A stretch of 53,860 nucleotides of DNA from Gracilaria caudata (Eukaryota > Rhodophyta > Florideophyceae > Gracilariales > Gracilariaceae), in assembly GCA_030374735.1 (NCBI GenBank), contig JASCIV010000073.1, forward strand, positions 1-53,860. Direction: 5' to 3'. The notes beneath the pieces were generated by a model that saw only the letters and a list, made by a program, of their open reading frames with translations, was not told where the DNA came from and did no database searches. Below, one piece after another: positions 39,823-49,821 of this stretch (the first letter of the stretch is position 1; each line of letters begins with the position of its first letter). The position numbers and the translations under genes were made by a program.

Positions 39823-39877
39823 CAAAGGGCATGCCCAAGTGCCTTAATTCAATTAAAGCGCTTGGGTATGCCCTTTG
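39823..39877. repeat. 17-bp inverted repeat in the lipase 5' region
   Basis: CAAAGGGCATGCCCAAG (39823-39839) is the reverse complement of CTTGGGTATGCCCTTTG (39861-39877) with one mismatch. The loop itself contains a near-palindrome, CTTAATTCAATTAAAG, so the whole could form a continuous stem. Outer TTACA/TGTAA pairing extends it. The left arm also contains the perfect palindrome GGGCATGCCC. It lies between the divergent lipase and SUZ12 start codons. Confidence 0.8.
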
Positions 39878-40249
39878 ACTTGTAACCTTATTGGATGACT
39901 GAACTGGGCAGCTGTATGTGCTGTACCCTTGTACATCTTGCATATTATGGTGACGCCCTTGTGCTTTCCTCAAATGGCGGAAGCTGCCCGTGGCGAGGTT
40001 CAAGTGTTGCAAGATCCATCTCGGAGAACCACGGATATTATCCTATTGTTGGAGCCAAAGTAATATATAACCTTTACTTGGTTGCTGGTGGCAATTTTTT
40101 TTGACTGTATGGGGCTGTGATCATAGCATCTTCGCGTACAGATGTGTACGTAAGTTAGTTACGACCTATGCACTGCTTCGCGAGTTGCCGTTGTCTTGCG
40201 TTTATCTCCAGGAGTTACGTCGATCTTTTTTGCAAGGGAACGCAAAAGA

Positions 40250-41579
40250 ATGCCTCAAACTTCCTCTCTTGTAGCTTCCAAAGAGCTACATCCGCAGCAG
40301 AAAAACGTGCGGGAATCGTTTCACGTACGTAGTTCACAGTACCGTTTTCATGTCTTGCAAATGTCTAACAATGTGCGCTTTCGACATCCAGTACACTCGT
40401 CGTCTATATTATACTCTAGCGTGGCGTCATCGCCACAAACGTATCTTCCTCCAACGCACATTGCGCGGAAGCCGTGAACAACGCCAGAAATCAGGCACAT
40501 TCCCGAGCATCAGATATGTCTCTAATGAGCCCCATGTCACCTGGAGCCAACGCGTACCACAACTGCGATGCCTGTGGTGTGAAGGTAAGTTTTTTCGCTT
40601 CTCAAGTGGTATGGAGCTGCTGAATCATTTGCAAACATGCCATGGAAGGTTCGCGTTTGAATACATTGATTCCGGAAAGAGCAGGGCCAAGAGAAGTAAG
40701 TCTGGTAAAGACACTTCGCCTATCGTGCAACTAAAACTGCAACATGGAGAACAGGCCGCCCTGATCTCATCTGATGGGGTTTCACATGCGTATAATCTCG
40801 AATACGTATATTACAATGCTTCAGGCTTCCATAACCCTGTTAGAAAGCGCGCAAGAACGAACCGGTCACCGTCGCATTGCACCATTCTTCTTCGAGAGCC
40901 GGAGAGACAACTTCGTCAGGCGTGCAACGACCAGGAAAGAGATTCAGAAACAGAAAAGAAGAAGCACGTTGCTGAGACCCAAGATGCAGACTACCGCCCT
41001 ACGAAGCCTACCAAACGAGCTGCGGACAATAAGAAGAAAAAGAAGACGGGAAAACCCGCCTTCAAAAGTCTTTCCGCTGCTGTCCAGGAAAAGAAGCTAT
41101 ACAATTCTGTTGTACAACATGAACTACAAGTGGAAGAATATGAGAACGGCGCCGATTCAGATGCCGAGAGCGAGGACCAGGAGGAACTGAAATGGAGATT
41201 ACGAGTGGTAGATGACGAAATTGAAGAATATGTAGACACCATTGCGGTCGAGAAACTGTTCATGAATCTGTGGAACCAATTTGTGAAAATGGAGCACCCG
41301 GTCAAGTCTGACAGAGAGATTGCTCCAGCGTGTCTAAATTTCGTGCACAAGTATCGCAAAACCCTGATTCGGTATAATCTTGAAGTAACTTTCCTTCGAC
41401 ATCTCACGGAGTTCACGCGAATGGGTTTGCTCGACGCTGTTAGTGTTTTTGATATATTCCAGGTTCTGAGAAATCGTGATTTGTCGGGGCCATCAGATGG
41501 TAGTGATGAGCCAACATTCTTATACGCAGAAAGACTTAAAAGAGAGGGTCCGGAAGGAAAACGAATTCGATACGCTTGA
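40250..41579 (+). CDS. SUZ12: SUZ12/EMF2-type Polycomb (PRC2) subunit with VEFS box
   Basis: This is a PRC2 core subunit that supports histone H3K27 methylation by E(z). Exon 1 (40250-40324, 25 residues) ends VRESFH. The intron is 40325-40391 (67 nt, GTACGT..CATCCAG, phase 0). Exon 2 (40392-41579) continues YTRRLYYTLAWR and KRIFLQRTLRG, matching the family block with (P/S)FL(H/Q)R(T/C)L. The C2H2 finger is LRCLWCEGK..LLNHLQTCHGRF (C85, C88, H104, H109), followed by FAFEYI. The C-terminal VEFS box (about 305-395) includes LFMNLWNQFV, FVHKYRKTLIRYNLEVTFLRHL and LDAVSVFDI. Total 420 residues, much shorter than animal SUZ12 (about 740): the long middle region and most of the N-terminal region are missing. 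Without the splice the FLQRTL block would have no plausible N-terminus. Confidence 0.85.
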
Positions 41580-42270
41580 GCATTGCTTCACCTCTTGCGG
41601 ACGATGAACCTTCCAAATTTCCGGCCTGATGCATCTGTTAGAGTCTGGGACACATCCACGGGATAGTGCACGACCTTGCGGGAGTCACGAGCATATCCCC
41701 ATAATCCCTGGAGAAATCCAAAGGAGACTTGCAATCTAGCTTATTGCCGATTCAGAGCGCTTCTACGAACATATGGGATACAGCGTCTAGATTGTGAATA
41801 CGTACAGTATCCTACTGGTTTGCTGTCAGAAGGATGGGTGTGGTAAGCACCGCTAAAACCGTCTGGAACTTCTAAAAAGGTGGATGCGTTTCATGAAGTG
41901 TGGAGAGCTTTTGGGTGCTCCGTGTTTAGTAACTTGCATGATTGAAGGCATCAACTAATCGCAAAGGCGAATATGGATGGTACACCGGCTAAGTGGCTGC
42001 TTTTTCCAGTCCAGATTATGTTGGGCAACTTTCAACGGACTGGATCGTTCCAACCAGCACAATGGTATCCAATTTACAGGGAATTGGGGAAATTATCTCT
42101 TGACACAGTTTGACAATAAGTATGTCTCTCTCGTGGCATGATATCTAATGTGTTCCCGTTCGGAATCTGCGCTCATCTCAGGCGTGGAGAACAAGTTGGA
42201 AACGTAACCAATCCGTACTGGTTCTGCCAAGGTTGAAGATGAAAACATTGGGATGGATGATGGGCTGACG
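41580..42270. other. Convergent 3' region, SUZ12 / SmD3
   Basis: Nothing is recognised in this 690-bp stretch between two stop codons. Confidence 0.4.
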
Positions 42271-42763
42271 TTATCGACCAGCTCTCGGTGGCGCCCCTCG
42301 AGGAAAACCACGCCCTCGACCTAGGAGGGAGCAACAAGAAAAAAGTGAAATAAGCGTTAGCGAGCTTTGCGTTCGCTGACAATAAGTACAGGTTCGCGCG
42401 GCACTTACCTGCGCCCATTACAGGAGCTCTAGAAGCAACACCACCAATTCCACGTCCTCTGCCTAAACCCCGAGCCTCCATAGGTCGTCCCTCCTTCAAA
42501 GCCTCAACCCGTTTAAACATAGGAGCGTTGGCCAAGATATCTGGTAGTATGAAGAACCTTATCTTACTTCCTCTTATAAATATATGTTCTAAGGTTGAAA
42601 CTTTTCCATCCACTCTAGTAAAAGTTACTCGCTTTAATTGCACATTCATGTTATCTTCGACAGATGACAGGGTTCCACGATATACATCCCCGGTTCGCAT
42701 CTCGACGGTGACGATGTGTGGTGAAGCTTCGTGAAGAAGTTTAATGGGGATTCCAACGGACAT
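42271..42763 (-). CDS. SNRPD3: Small nuclear ribonucleoprotein SmD3
   Basis: This core Sm ring protein of spliceosomal snRNPs has 134 residues. Exon 1 (42763-42409) begins MSVGIPIKLLHEASPHIVTV, then the Sm1 motif (VEMRTGDVYRGTLSSVEDNMN) and Sm2 motif (HIFIRGSKIRFFILPDIL), followed by ANAPMFKR. The intron is 42408-42321 (88 nt, GTAAGT..CTCCTAG, phase 1). Exon 2 (42320-42271) gives GRGRGFPRGAPPRAGR and stop, the RG-rich tail known in SmD3 to be symmetrically dimethylated. Read through without splicing, the tail would be lost. It is divergent from the four-exon orphan across 418 bp with no other gene. Confidence 0.97.
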
Positions 42764-43181
42764 TATTATTGATGGGAGCTGTACACAACCGGGGTTCTTT
42801 TTGCGAAAAGGACAAGAATACGGAATACGGCTGTGCACACGAGCTGTTGTTGAAGACTTCCGATTTGAACAAATCACAGGATCAAACGAAGGGTTTTTGT
42901 GCATGGCAGAAAACATGCATAAGGGTCGTTTGACCGAATGTTGAAATTATCTTTTTGCATTTAAAATTATTCACTCTTGCTTCGGCCATCATACGATCTT
43001 AGCGTTTTATGAAATGCATGTTATGTCACACCGATGTCCTCTTCCTCCGAGGAAATTCCTCGTCTCTCTGAGTACGATATTTGCCGACAATTCTGCGCAC
43101 CACGAAACGCACCGTACGCATTGCCAATTTGCAGTTCTATCGCCATCAAAATCCCCTCTTCCTCCCATTCGTATCTGACAA

Positions 43182-43914
43182 ATGTCTGAGACAGAACCAG
43201 GACGGAAGAACGTTCTATTTGGGTTCTTTTCCACTCCCGAAAGGTACGTCAAAAGAATCCATAAAGCGATGAATATCAAAGCCGAGACTAAAAATACTTC
43301 GTCTTCATTCTTGAAATTATGAGTAGAATTCGGGCACGTTTCCATACGTTCTATCAAGCAAAAACCATAGAGAGTATTGCTTCGAAGGTGGATGTGACCG
43401 AGGAAGACTTCGCGCGTTATGCTGCACAATTTCCAGATGAGGCTGTTAAGATCAAGAAAATGCATGATTTCACGATCTTCACGGGTACGTAACTAATAGT
43501 TTGTTGTCATTTAAACGGGGAGATGTACGCGTGAGGCATACATCTAACAGACGTTATGGGTAATGAACTTGTCGGATGCGATGAACAGGAATTGGAACGG
43601 CTCTGGGATTTGTCGGAAGCACAGTTCAGATGATGCGGATGACAAAGACTGTGCCATTGATACTGACGGGCATGTTTGTCTCGACGGTAACGGCACATGT
43701 GGTAGCAGATGATGTACGTTGATACTGAAACATGCATACGTCAATCCATACGAATGTCTGGTTGCTGACTGCTGACTGAATTGTTGTTCGCTTTTGAGAA
43801 ACCCAGATTGGAAGTTGGATATATGGCACATACAAGTTCGACACAGCGACAGCGAATGAAAAGTTTCACAAATGGGTTTACATGACAAAGAATGAACAAT
43901 CGGCGGCATCCTAA
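43182..43914 (+). CDS. Small four-exon membrane protein of unknown function
   Basis: Reconstructed from phase-consistent splices: exon 1 43182-43243, exon 2 43327-43484, exon 3 43625-43713, exon 4 43807-43914. Introns are 83, 140 and 93 nt; all donors are GTACGT, and acceptors are GAGTAG, GCACAG and ACCCAG. The product has 138 residues: an N-terminal soluble part with helical segments (TFYQAKTIESIASKVDVTEE, EAVKIKKMHDFTIFT), one hydrophobic segment near residues 82-100 (TVPLILTGMFVSTVTAHVVA) and a C-terminal tail with IGSWIYGTYKFDTATANEKF. I do not recognise it. The size, single span and aromatic C-terminal region resemble accessory subunits of organelle membrane complexes, but this is a guess. 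Exon 3 is supported only by phase and hydrophobicity. Confidence 0.6.
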
Positions 43915-44085
43915 CTAGACAGAAGTGCCAATATAACCAGAGCTGTTTTACCGTGCGTCATGTTCGTTCTGTTGCAGAGCATGTAGTTCGTTGATCTTTG
44001 TTTGAACAGAACTGTAAAGAATAGTAACAATGTCAGAAACTGCTCCAAAAAAAGTCCCTTTGAATGAGAAGGAATGGACAAGAGC

Positions 44086-44491
44086 TTACTGCATTCTTCT
44101 GGAAATGTTGTTCAAGTCACTCTTGACCTGTGCCGCAAGTCGAGCAGCACGAATGAACTCCGGTGCCAGAGCATTATACTCTTCGGCACTTTCTTTATTC
44201 AATACATCAATCCCTTCGCCCAACCGTTTTAGCTCGTTGAGCCTGTCTCAGAAAGACACACAAAGGCGCGGCGTGTGAGAAGCAAGTGGATTCGAATAAG
44301 AAAAGAAATAATCTGACCTACGTTGCGGATTGATCGTCCTTCATAACGGTCATTTGCTGTCCATGTTGAAGGCGTGAGATCAGTGAGCGAATCGCCACCC
44401 CATGGATGCCTTCAGAACGCTCTGTTCCGTTGCGTATGGAAGCATTCGCATCCCTGAAAGCCGGCTCGACGTTGTCTTCACGCGCCTCCAT
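44086..44491 (-). CDS. KxDL-motif protein (BORC/BLOC-1-related, KXD1-like)
   Basis: Two exons: 44491-44322 and 44242-44086, with a 79-nt intron (GTAGGT..GAGACAG, phase 2), giving 108 residues. The N-terminal half is charged, then a continuous helix contains SLISRLQHGQQMTV, LNELKRLGEGIDVLNKES and EYNALAPEFIRAARLAAQ. The protein ends with VKSDLNNISRRMQ, matching the KxDL signature (K97-S-D99-L100 followed by an RR pair; K-x-D-L-x-x-I-x-R-R). KxDL proteins are subunits of the BORC/BLOC complexes that position lysosomes and endosomes. The assignment rests on this terminal motif and the helical pattern. It is divergent from COX5b. Confidence 0.6.
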
Positions 44492-44871
44492 CGAACGGGA
44501 CTTTGGTAACGAACAATGAATTCTGCAACAACGGAGAGATGCTCGACAATGTGAGGTTGCACACACGTGTCACACGCGGCATCAGGCCAGCGTGGATCAT
44601 GTCATGGAACTTCCAATTTGGAAGCGAGAGTAGCCAATAGCAGCGCGGCTAGCACGCAGCAAGCCGCCTCCGTCGACCACCAATTCACCCACAAATCGTC
44701 GCGGCCGTCGCCACAGCCCCGTCGGTGGTCGGCGTCGTCCTCTTCCTCGTTAACACTTTTCGTGCACGACCAGACGTACCTTTGCTCGCAGTGTTGCACG
44801 CCTCGTTCACCTTTTCGATCGTTTCCGTCCACAATCCGCAACACCCCTTCTCTGCTGCGCGCAAAGCAACT

Positions 44872-45279
44872 ATGCGACATCTCACTCTTAAACGCGCCGC
44901 TCAAACGTTGCACCGTGCTCGCGCGGCAATAACGACGCAGTCGAAGCGTCAGTCGCTGTTAACTGCGCGCCCGCCGTCGAGTGTTGCGAACGAACAGCCT
45001 GCAGCAACTCAACCAACGCTTCCACATCGGATTGCTGCCTCAAGCACAACGAGTAACCTGTGGCCGACAGGCACGTGGGATGATCCTGTGCCGATACAAT
45101 CTACGAGTGACACGAGAGTGGTTGCTTGCACTGGGCCTTATACGCATGCCGTTTCCGCACACACATTTGGCAAGGAGCAGTTGGTGCATGATACTGTTTG
45201 GATTACTGTTACGAGGGGGAGGTTGAGTCAGTGTACCTGTTGTGGTCAGGTGTTTACGTTGCAGAGACGACAAACATGA
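44872..45279 (+). CDS. COX5B: Cytochrome c oxidase subunit 5b (zinc-binding)
   Basis: The 135-residue precursor of a nuclear-encoded complex IV subunit faces the mitochondrial matrix. Residues 1-45 are basic, rich in Arg, Ala, Ser and Thr and free of acidic residues, a mitochondrial presequence. The mature domain has GTWDDPVPIQS (67-77), DTRVVACTG (C86), HDTVWITVTRG (106-116) and QCTCCGQVFTL (C121 and C124), following the plant-type spacing in which the first zinc ligand pair is reduced to one Cys. The frame is open upstream to 44725, but the Met at 44872 gives a good presequence. It converges with the PsbQ-like gene, 74 bp apart. Confidence 0.8.
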   Translation: MRHLTLKRAAQTLHRARAAITTQSKRQSLLTARPPSSVANEQPAATQPTLPHRIAASSTTSNLWPTGTWDDPVPIQSTSDTRVVACTGPYTHAVSAHTFGKEQLVHDTVWITVTRGRLSQCTCCGQVFTLQRRQT

Positions 45280-45353
45280 TAAGCTTATTCGAAACCCAAA
45301 CCATGTAGAATAGCAAAACAAACCTACGTTTATATGAACAGCATAACAGCCTC

Positions 45354-45854
45354 TCACTCTTCCACAAGAACGCTGAAGTTGTCGAATAGTTGCCGCACTT
45401 GGTGCACCAATTGCGATACATCCTCTTTAATCTCACCTCTGGAAACTCTCAATGCCTTCACGTCAGTTTCTTCCACGCTTCTTATAAGCTTTTTGTACGC
45501 GTTTTCGGCTTGTTTTCGTCGCATTTCATCGGGTAATGACCTGTACAACGTAGAGCACGCCGATCTGATTCGGTTCAGAGGCGCTGACCTTAACATTTGT
45601 CGAAGTTCGTCATATTCAGCAAAGTCAGCCAGCGTCTCAAGCTTGTCAAGCGCGCCTTCGGCGGCTTTGAGTTCTAAAAGCGCCTCTGTTACAGTGCTCG
45701 CATCACATCTGCGCGCCGCTACTGACAGTGGAATAGAAGCGACCACGGAGAGAAACGCCCTTCGGCTCGCCGTAACTTGCATCTTGTAGTTTGAGGACGG
45801 GGGCAGTGCGCTTCTCGTTGCGCGGCTGCGTTGTAAAGAGGTTTCCATTGTCAT
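45354..45854 (-). CDS. Thylakoid-lumen PsbQ-like protein
   Basis: The 166-residue precursor has a bipartite N-terminus. Residues 1-28 are transit-peptide-like (Ser/Thr/Arg-rich). They are followed by SRRAFLSVVASIPLSVA (30-46), a twin-arginine signal with a hydrophobic core and a likely cleavage near AARRCDA. The mature about 115 residues are all helical: TEALLELKAAEGALDKLETL, FAEYDELRQMLRSAPLNRIR, DEMRRKQAENAYKKLIRSVEE, RGEIKEDVSQLVHQVRQLF. A four-helix bundle with this Tat-type lumen targeting fits the PsbQ/PsbQ' family of photosystem II extrinsic subunits, but PsbQ sequence is poorly conserved and no residue proves it. It implies a photosynthetic plastid. It is divergent from DNPEP. Confidence 0.6.
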   Translation of the reverse strand: MTMETSLQRSRATRSALPPSSNYKMQVTASRRAFLSVVASIPLSVAARRCDASTVTEALLELKAAEGALDKLETLADFAEYDELRQMLRSAPLNRIRSACSTLYRSLPDEMRRKQAENAYKKLIRSVEETDVKALRVSRGEIKEDVSQLVHQVRQLFDNFSVLVEE

Positions 45855-46196
45855 GGAGGGGATGAATGCGTGCAGATGGCGTGCTCGAGTCATTTGGAGG
45901 GTGGCGACACTCACTGGCGCTTTCAATTGCCGGTGATGGAGATGGAAGCGAGGCATGGTACAGGGTATCCTTATAACCTCGCCGTATGTATGAGCTCGCC
46001 TTCGTTTGGGTGCATTTTCAAATTCTGTTTTGCCGTTCTGCTGCCAGCACAGCCAGCACACGAAGATTGAACTGCGTCCATTCGTGTCAATTGCGCTTCA
46101 CCTGTCCAAGAGAAATGCCGCCGTCAAAACTCGATCCACATCATCCGCACCGTTCTATCCAAACCAGAGAATAAGTTCGTGCTGGAAGACCTCAAC

Positions 46197-47654
46197 ATGG
46201 AAGACTCCCAGCCGCAAAAAGTCGAAGTCGTCCGAGACTTTCTTCATTTCAACGACCACAGTCGTTCCCCTTTCCATGCCGTTCACTCCATCGCTTCGAT
46301 GTTAAGTGCCGCTTCGTTCCAAACAATATCTGAGACCGATGATTGGCGAAAGATTCTTCAGCCGGGGGGTCGGTATATGTTTAGTTCACACGGATCATCC
46401 ATCGTCGCGTTCACCGTGCCGTCCGTCATCGACGTAACGCAATTCGCATTCAACGTGATCGGAGCGCATACAGATTCGCCATGCTTCAAAGTGAAGCCGG
46501 TGTCCAAGCTTTCTGCGCACGGTTATCTGCAACTCGGTGTTGAATGTTACGGGGGCGGTTTATGGCATACCTGGTTCGATCGTGATCTCACCGTGGCAGG
46601 ACGCGTCATAGTACGTACTTCGGCTGGAAAACATTCTGTCAAGCTGGTGTCCGTCAACAAACCAATACTAAGAATTCCAAATCTTGCCATACATCTGTCA
46701 CGAAATGTAAATACAGAAGGGTTTAAGGTGAACAAGGAGACCGATACGAGGCCCATTCTGGGAACTCAGTTTGCAGAAGCTTTTGAAAAACACATGAATG
46801 GCACGGCCGATCCAAGCGTAGCTGCACACAAAGAAGACAAAGAAGCAAGCTCAAATTCGCAACGACATGCTCCATTGTTGCTAATGGTTGTGGCAAAAGA
46901 ACTTGGAGTTTCACCGAAAGAAATTGTTGACATTGACCTATGTGTAGCTGATACTCAGCCCGCTGCGATTGGTGGCGCGCTGGGCGAATTTGTATTTGCG
47001 CCGCGATTGGATAATCTTGCTTCTTGTTACACGGCCACCAAGTCGTTGATCGATGCGGCGAAAGAAGCTGAGGTGGAGAGTGTGCCAGCGGTCTGTCGCA
47101 TGATAACTTGTTTCGATCATGAGGAAATTGGCTCTCGCTCATCGCATGGCGCTGATTCACCTTTATTGTCATGTACAATGGAGCGCATATGTGATGCGCT
47201 TGATTTGCGGTGCGAAAGAGTTCTGCCGAGAAGTCTGCTCATTAGTGCGGATATGGCGCATGCCATCCATCCAAATTATCATACAAAGCACGAAAACAAC
47301 CATCGTCCCATGCTTGGATATGGGTTGGTGGTGAAGACGAACCAAAATCAGCGGTATGCAACATCGGGGGTGTCAGGCTTTCTAGTTCGTGAAGCTGCGA
47401 GGCGAGCTAAAGTAATGGTTCAGGAGTTTGTGGTTCCGAATGACAAGCCGTGTGGCTCGACAATCGGGCCGCTGTTGTCAAGTCGCACGGGACTGAGAAC
47501 GGTGGACGTGGGACAGGCGCAGCTGAGCATGCATTCGATCCGGGAAATGTGTTCTGCACTGGACTTCATGGATGTGATTGGTGTGTTGAAGGAGCTGCTG
47601 AAGAACCAGAGCGTGATTTTGGATGAGATGGATGGTCTTGAGCTGGAGCATTGA
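46197..47654 (+). CDS. DNPEP: Aspartyl aminopeptidase (M18 family)
   Basis: The 485-residue dizinc peptidase removes N-terminal Asp/Glu. It starts at the first ATG (46197). It has FNDHSRSPFHAVHSIASML, then VIGAHTDSPCFKVKP with the first zinc His, YGGGLWHTWFDRDLTVAGRV, NLAIHLSRNVN, DIDLCVADTQPAAIGGALGE, APRLDNLASCYTA, CFDHEEIGSRSSHGADSPLL with the catalytic Glu pair, SADMAHAIHPNYHTKHENNHRP with the distal His, and the C-terminal CGSTIGPLLSSRTGLRTVDVG and QLSMHSIREMC. All metal and catalytic residues are present and the length is typical. There is no targeting signal; cytosolic. Confidence 0.97.
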   Translation: MEDSQPQKVEVVRDFLHFNDHSRSPFHAVHSIASMLSAASFQTISETDDWRKILQPGGRYMFSSHGSSIVAFTVPSVIDVTQFAFNVIGAHTDSPCFKVKPVSKLSAHGYLQLGVECYGGGLWHTWFDRDLTVAGRVIVRTSAGKHSVKLVSVNKPILRIPNLAIHLSRNVNTEGFKVNKETDTRPILGTQFAEAFEKHMNGTADPSVAAHKEDKEASSNSQRHAPLLLMVVAKELGVSPKEIVDIDLCVADTQPAAIGGALGEFVFAPRLDNLASCYTATKSLIDAAKEAEVESVPAVCRMITCFDHEEIGSRSSHGADSPLLSCTMERICDALDLRCERVLPRSLLISADMAHAIHPNYHTKHENNHRPMLGYGLVVKTNQNQRYATSGVSGFLVREAARRAKVMVQEFVVPNDKPCGSTIGPLLSSRTGLRTVDVGQAQLSMHSIREMCSALDFMDVIGVLKELLKNQSVILDEMDGLELEH

Positions 47655-48229
47655 GGTGTGGTGGAGACGGAGACGCGGTGCGACGCAAGTGTGCGAGGTG
47701 GTGGACGCGTTTGGTTTGAGGATGTATGGGGGTATTGGCGGAATGCGTGGCCGGTTGACAAGAGCTAAAGAACGCGTGGAACACGTCATCTACCCTTGTA
47801 GCATTATGTGCAACCCGCGGGCGACGCCGTCCCGGCAAATATCCGGCAGTACAAAGCGGTGTGCTACAGCGTGCTCATACACGCGCGGCCATTGAAACGA
47901 GCGCCGCCAGCGGCTCGAGGCTGGGAGGCGGCTCCGCTGTTGCAGACGGCCCTTTGGCGCTGCACGTGCGCCGTGTGCGCGACAGATTTTGAGGCATTGC
48001 ATGTGACCAATGCGCGTGCAAGCACCGTACGGCGGCGTGCCAATAATATCTGAGCGCGCTACGCTGCGCACGGCGCGGCGTTTTTGCTCTCCCCGCTTGC
48101 GTGCGCGCTGTGAGTGGCGGCACGACAACGGCACTTGTCTTATAGCGTCCCACCCCTCAGCTCAGCTCGCCCACTCGCAGCGCGCACCTCGTCCCGAGCT
48201 TCGCGCGCTTCGCTCCCTGCTGCCGCGCG
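47655..48229. other. GC-rich gap between DNPEP and the LRR gene
   Basis: There is no supported gene. Frames on both strands are compositional and lack domains. It holds the 5' flank of the LRR gene. Confidence 0.4.
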
Positions 48230-49621
48230 ATGAGGTACACTGCGTCTGACTGTTCGTCGCCGTTCGTGCTGCTTGGCCCAGATGTGTTCGAGCTCGTGCT
48301 TGCTCATGTGTGCGGCGAGTCGCTTACCAACCCCATTTCCACCGATGCGTATCGCAAGTTACTTCCCTTCGCCATTTGCTGCACCCAGCATTATCATCTT
48401 ACCCATGCTGCCATCAAAGGTCTAGCACTTCTTCCTCTCTACTTCACGCAACGCGCTGCCGTTCGCGCTGCCTCTGCTGTACCTCCGTTCCCAATTGCCC
48501 TGTACAGCTTTTACAGCCCGGCGTATCGACACTACGGCAACCAGTCATCCTGCCACGCGCTCGGCTTTCGCCAAGACTCGCTGAATGGATCTCCCTTGGA
48601 TGTTCATCTTCCGCGCGCTGTTTGCAGCTTCCCTAATCTGCGTAGCTTGCATGTGTGTCGCACCACGCGCTTGTCCACTGCCGGTTTCGAGGCGCTAATT
48701 CTCAGCGTTCCCCATTTACGTGAGCTTGTTGTCAGTGCCAATCGTCATCTTACCATTGACGCCATTCGCCAGTTACCTACTTGCAAGCAACTACGCACAC
48801 TGAGACTCTCAGACTGCACCGGCGTTGGCGATGACTATTTGGAGGAAGGAGCGCGAATCATCGCCAGTCTCGCTCAATTACGAACTTTAGGTGTCGCATA
48901 CTGGAATATAACGGACGAATTTGTGGAGCAGATCGCTCATCTTCCTCATCTAACAAGCTTAGATCTCAGCATGTGCATGCGAGTCACGTCTAGAGCTTGT
49001 TTTCATCTCGCCCAGTTTGCCAAAAAGTTAGTTACGTTCAAATTCCGGTGCTCTCCACAACTCACTGATAACGGTGTACTCGCATTGGCCGCGTGCCCCA
49101 ATCTCGAGTGTGTTAACTTGTCAGTAAGCAGACGGATTACAGATGCGGCGCTTCAAAACATGGCAGACGCGCAAAAAATGCCCGCTTTGCGCACCGTGCT
49201 GCTATCACAGTGCGAGCTGCTTACCGATACGGCACTCACATATCTCTCATCCAACCACAACATCCTCCATCTAGATCTGAGCTACTGTGCATCCCTAACT
49301 GATCACATTTCGTATACGCTCAGAAAAATGCACAATCTGCAAGAGATAGACCTCAGTGGATGTCCTGGCGTATCTGACGACGTAGTGGAAGCGTTGAAAC
49401 ACTGCAAACTGTTAAGAAACATCAGCCTAAGATACTGTTTACGCCTGACAGACGCCAGTGTGTCTGCCTTGTGCTCTGCGATTCGAACGGAACCGTACAA
49501 TCTGGTGGACGTTAGAGAGTGTGTTCAAATATCGACCACCGCTTTGAACAGCTTATTCGCAAAATGCATAACATTGAAAAGTGGTCGCCACGACGACGTT
49601 AGGTTCTCTCAATGCCCGTAA
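48230..49621 (+). CDS. F-box-like leucine-rich repeat protein (LRR-CC, AMN1-like)
   Basis: The 463-residue protein starts at an ATG close to the domain. The N-terminal LLGPDVFELVLAHVCGESL..LLPFAICCTQHYHLTHAA (about 14-60) resembles an F-box: hydrophobic helix, then the C-rich CR-W-like region, but the usual Pro-Trp core is weak. From about 130 to 450 there are about 12 leucine-rich repeats of the Cys-containing type. Examples are LRTLRLSDCTGVGDDYLEE, LTSLDLSMCMRVTSRACFHL, LECVNLSVSRRITDAALQNM, LLHLDLSYCASLTDH-like and LQEIDLSGCPGVSDDVVEAL. This LRR-CC pattern is that of Amn1/FBXL proteins, which act as SCF ubiquitin ligase receptors. The substrate is unknown. Its 3' end converges on RIC1. Confidence 0.82.
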   Translation: MRYTASDCSSPFVLLGPDVFELVLAHVCGESLTNPISTDAYRKLLPFAICCTQHYHLTHAAIKGLALLPLYFTQRAAVRAASAVPPFPIALYSFYSPAYRHYGNQSSCHALGFRQDSLNGSPLDVHLPRAVCSFPNLRSLHVCRTTRLSTAGFEALILSVPHLRELVVSANRHLTIDAIRQLPTCKQLRTLRLSDCTGVGDDYLEEGARIIASLAQLRTLGVAYWNITDEFVEQIAHLPHLTSLDLSMCMRVTSRACFHLAQFAKKLVTFKFRCSPQLTDNGVLALAACPNLECVNLSVSRRITDAALQNMADAQKMPALRTVLLSQCELLTDTALTYLSSNHNILHLDLSYCASLTDHISYTLRKMHNLQEIDLSGCPGVSDDVVEALKHCKLLRNISLRYCLRLTDASVSALCSAIRTEPYNLVDVRECVQISTTALNSLFAKCITLKSGRHDDVRFSQCP

Positions 49622-49821
49622 GCAATACTATGGAAGAACAAGAAGAGTTGTGAGTCAGATTTGTGAATAGCTTTGAACGGATTCGTTGTATGTACATATA
49701 GATTTTTGATGACTATTGCATGCGTATTGCTACACTCTGCGAACTGCGCCATGCTATAGATAACCACCCCGGTAATTTATACAACTCGGCAACTCTCGTC
49801 ACCCACGCGCCGGACAGCTTC

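Noticed and set aside
39650..40012. N-terminal extension of the lipase
   Set aside because: It crosses a strong hairpin and adds 121 residues with no similarity to the family.
40577..40605. Possible intron after GAAG|GTAAGTTTT inside SUZ12
   Set aside because: The nearest acceptor would give an intron of about 22 nt, and the zinc finger reads correctly without splicing.
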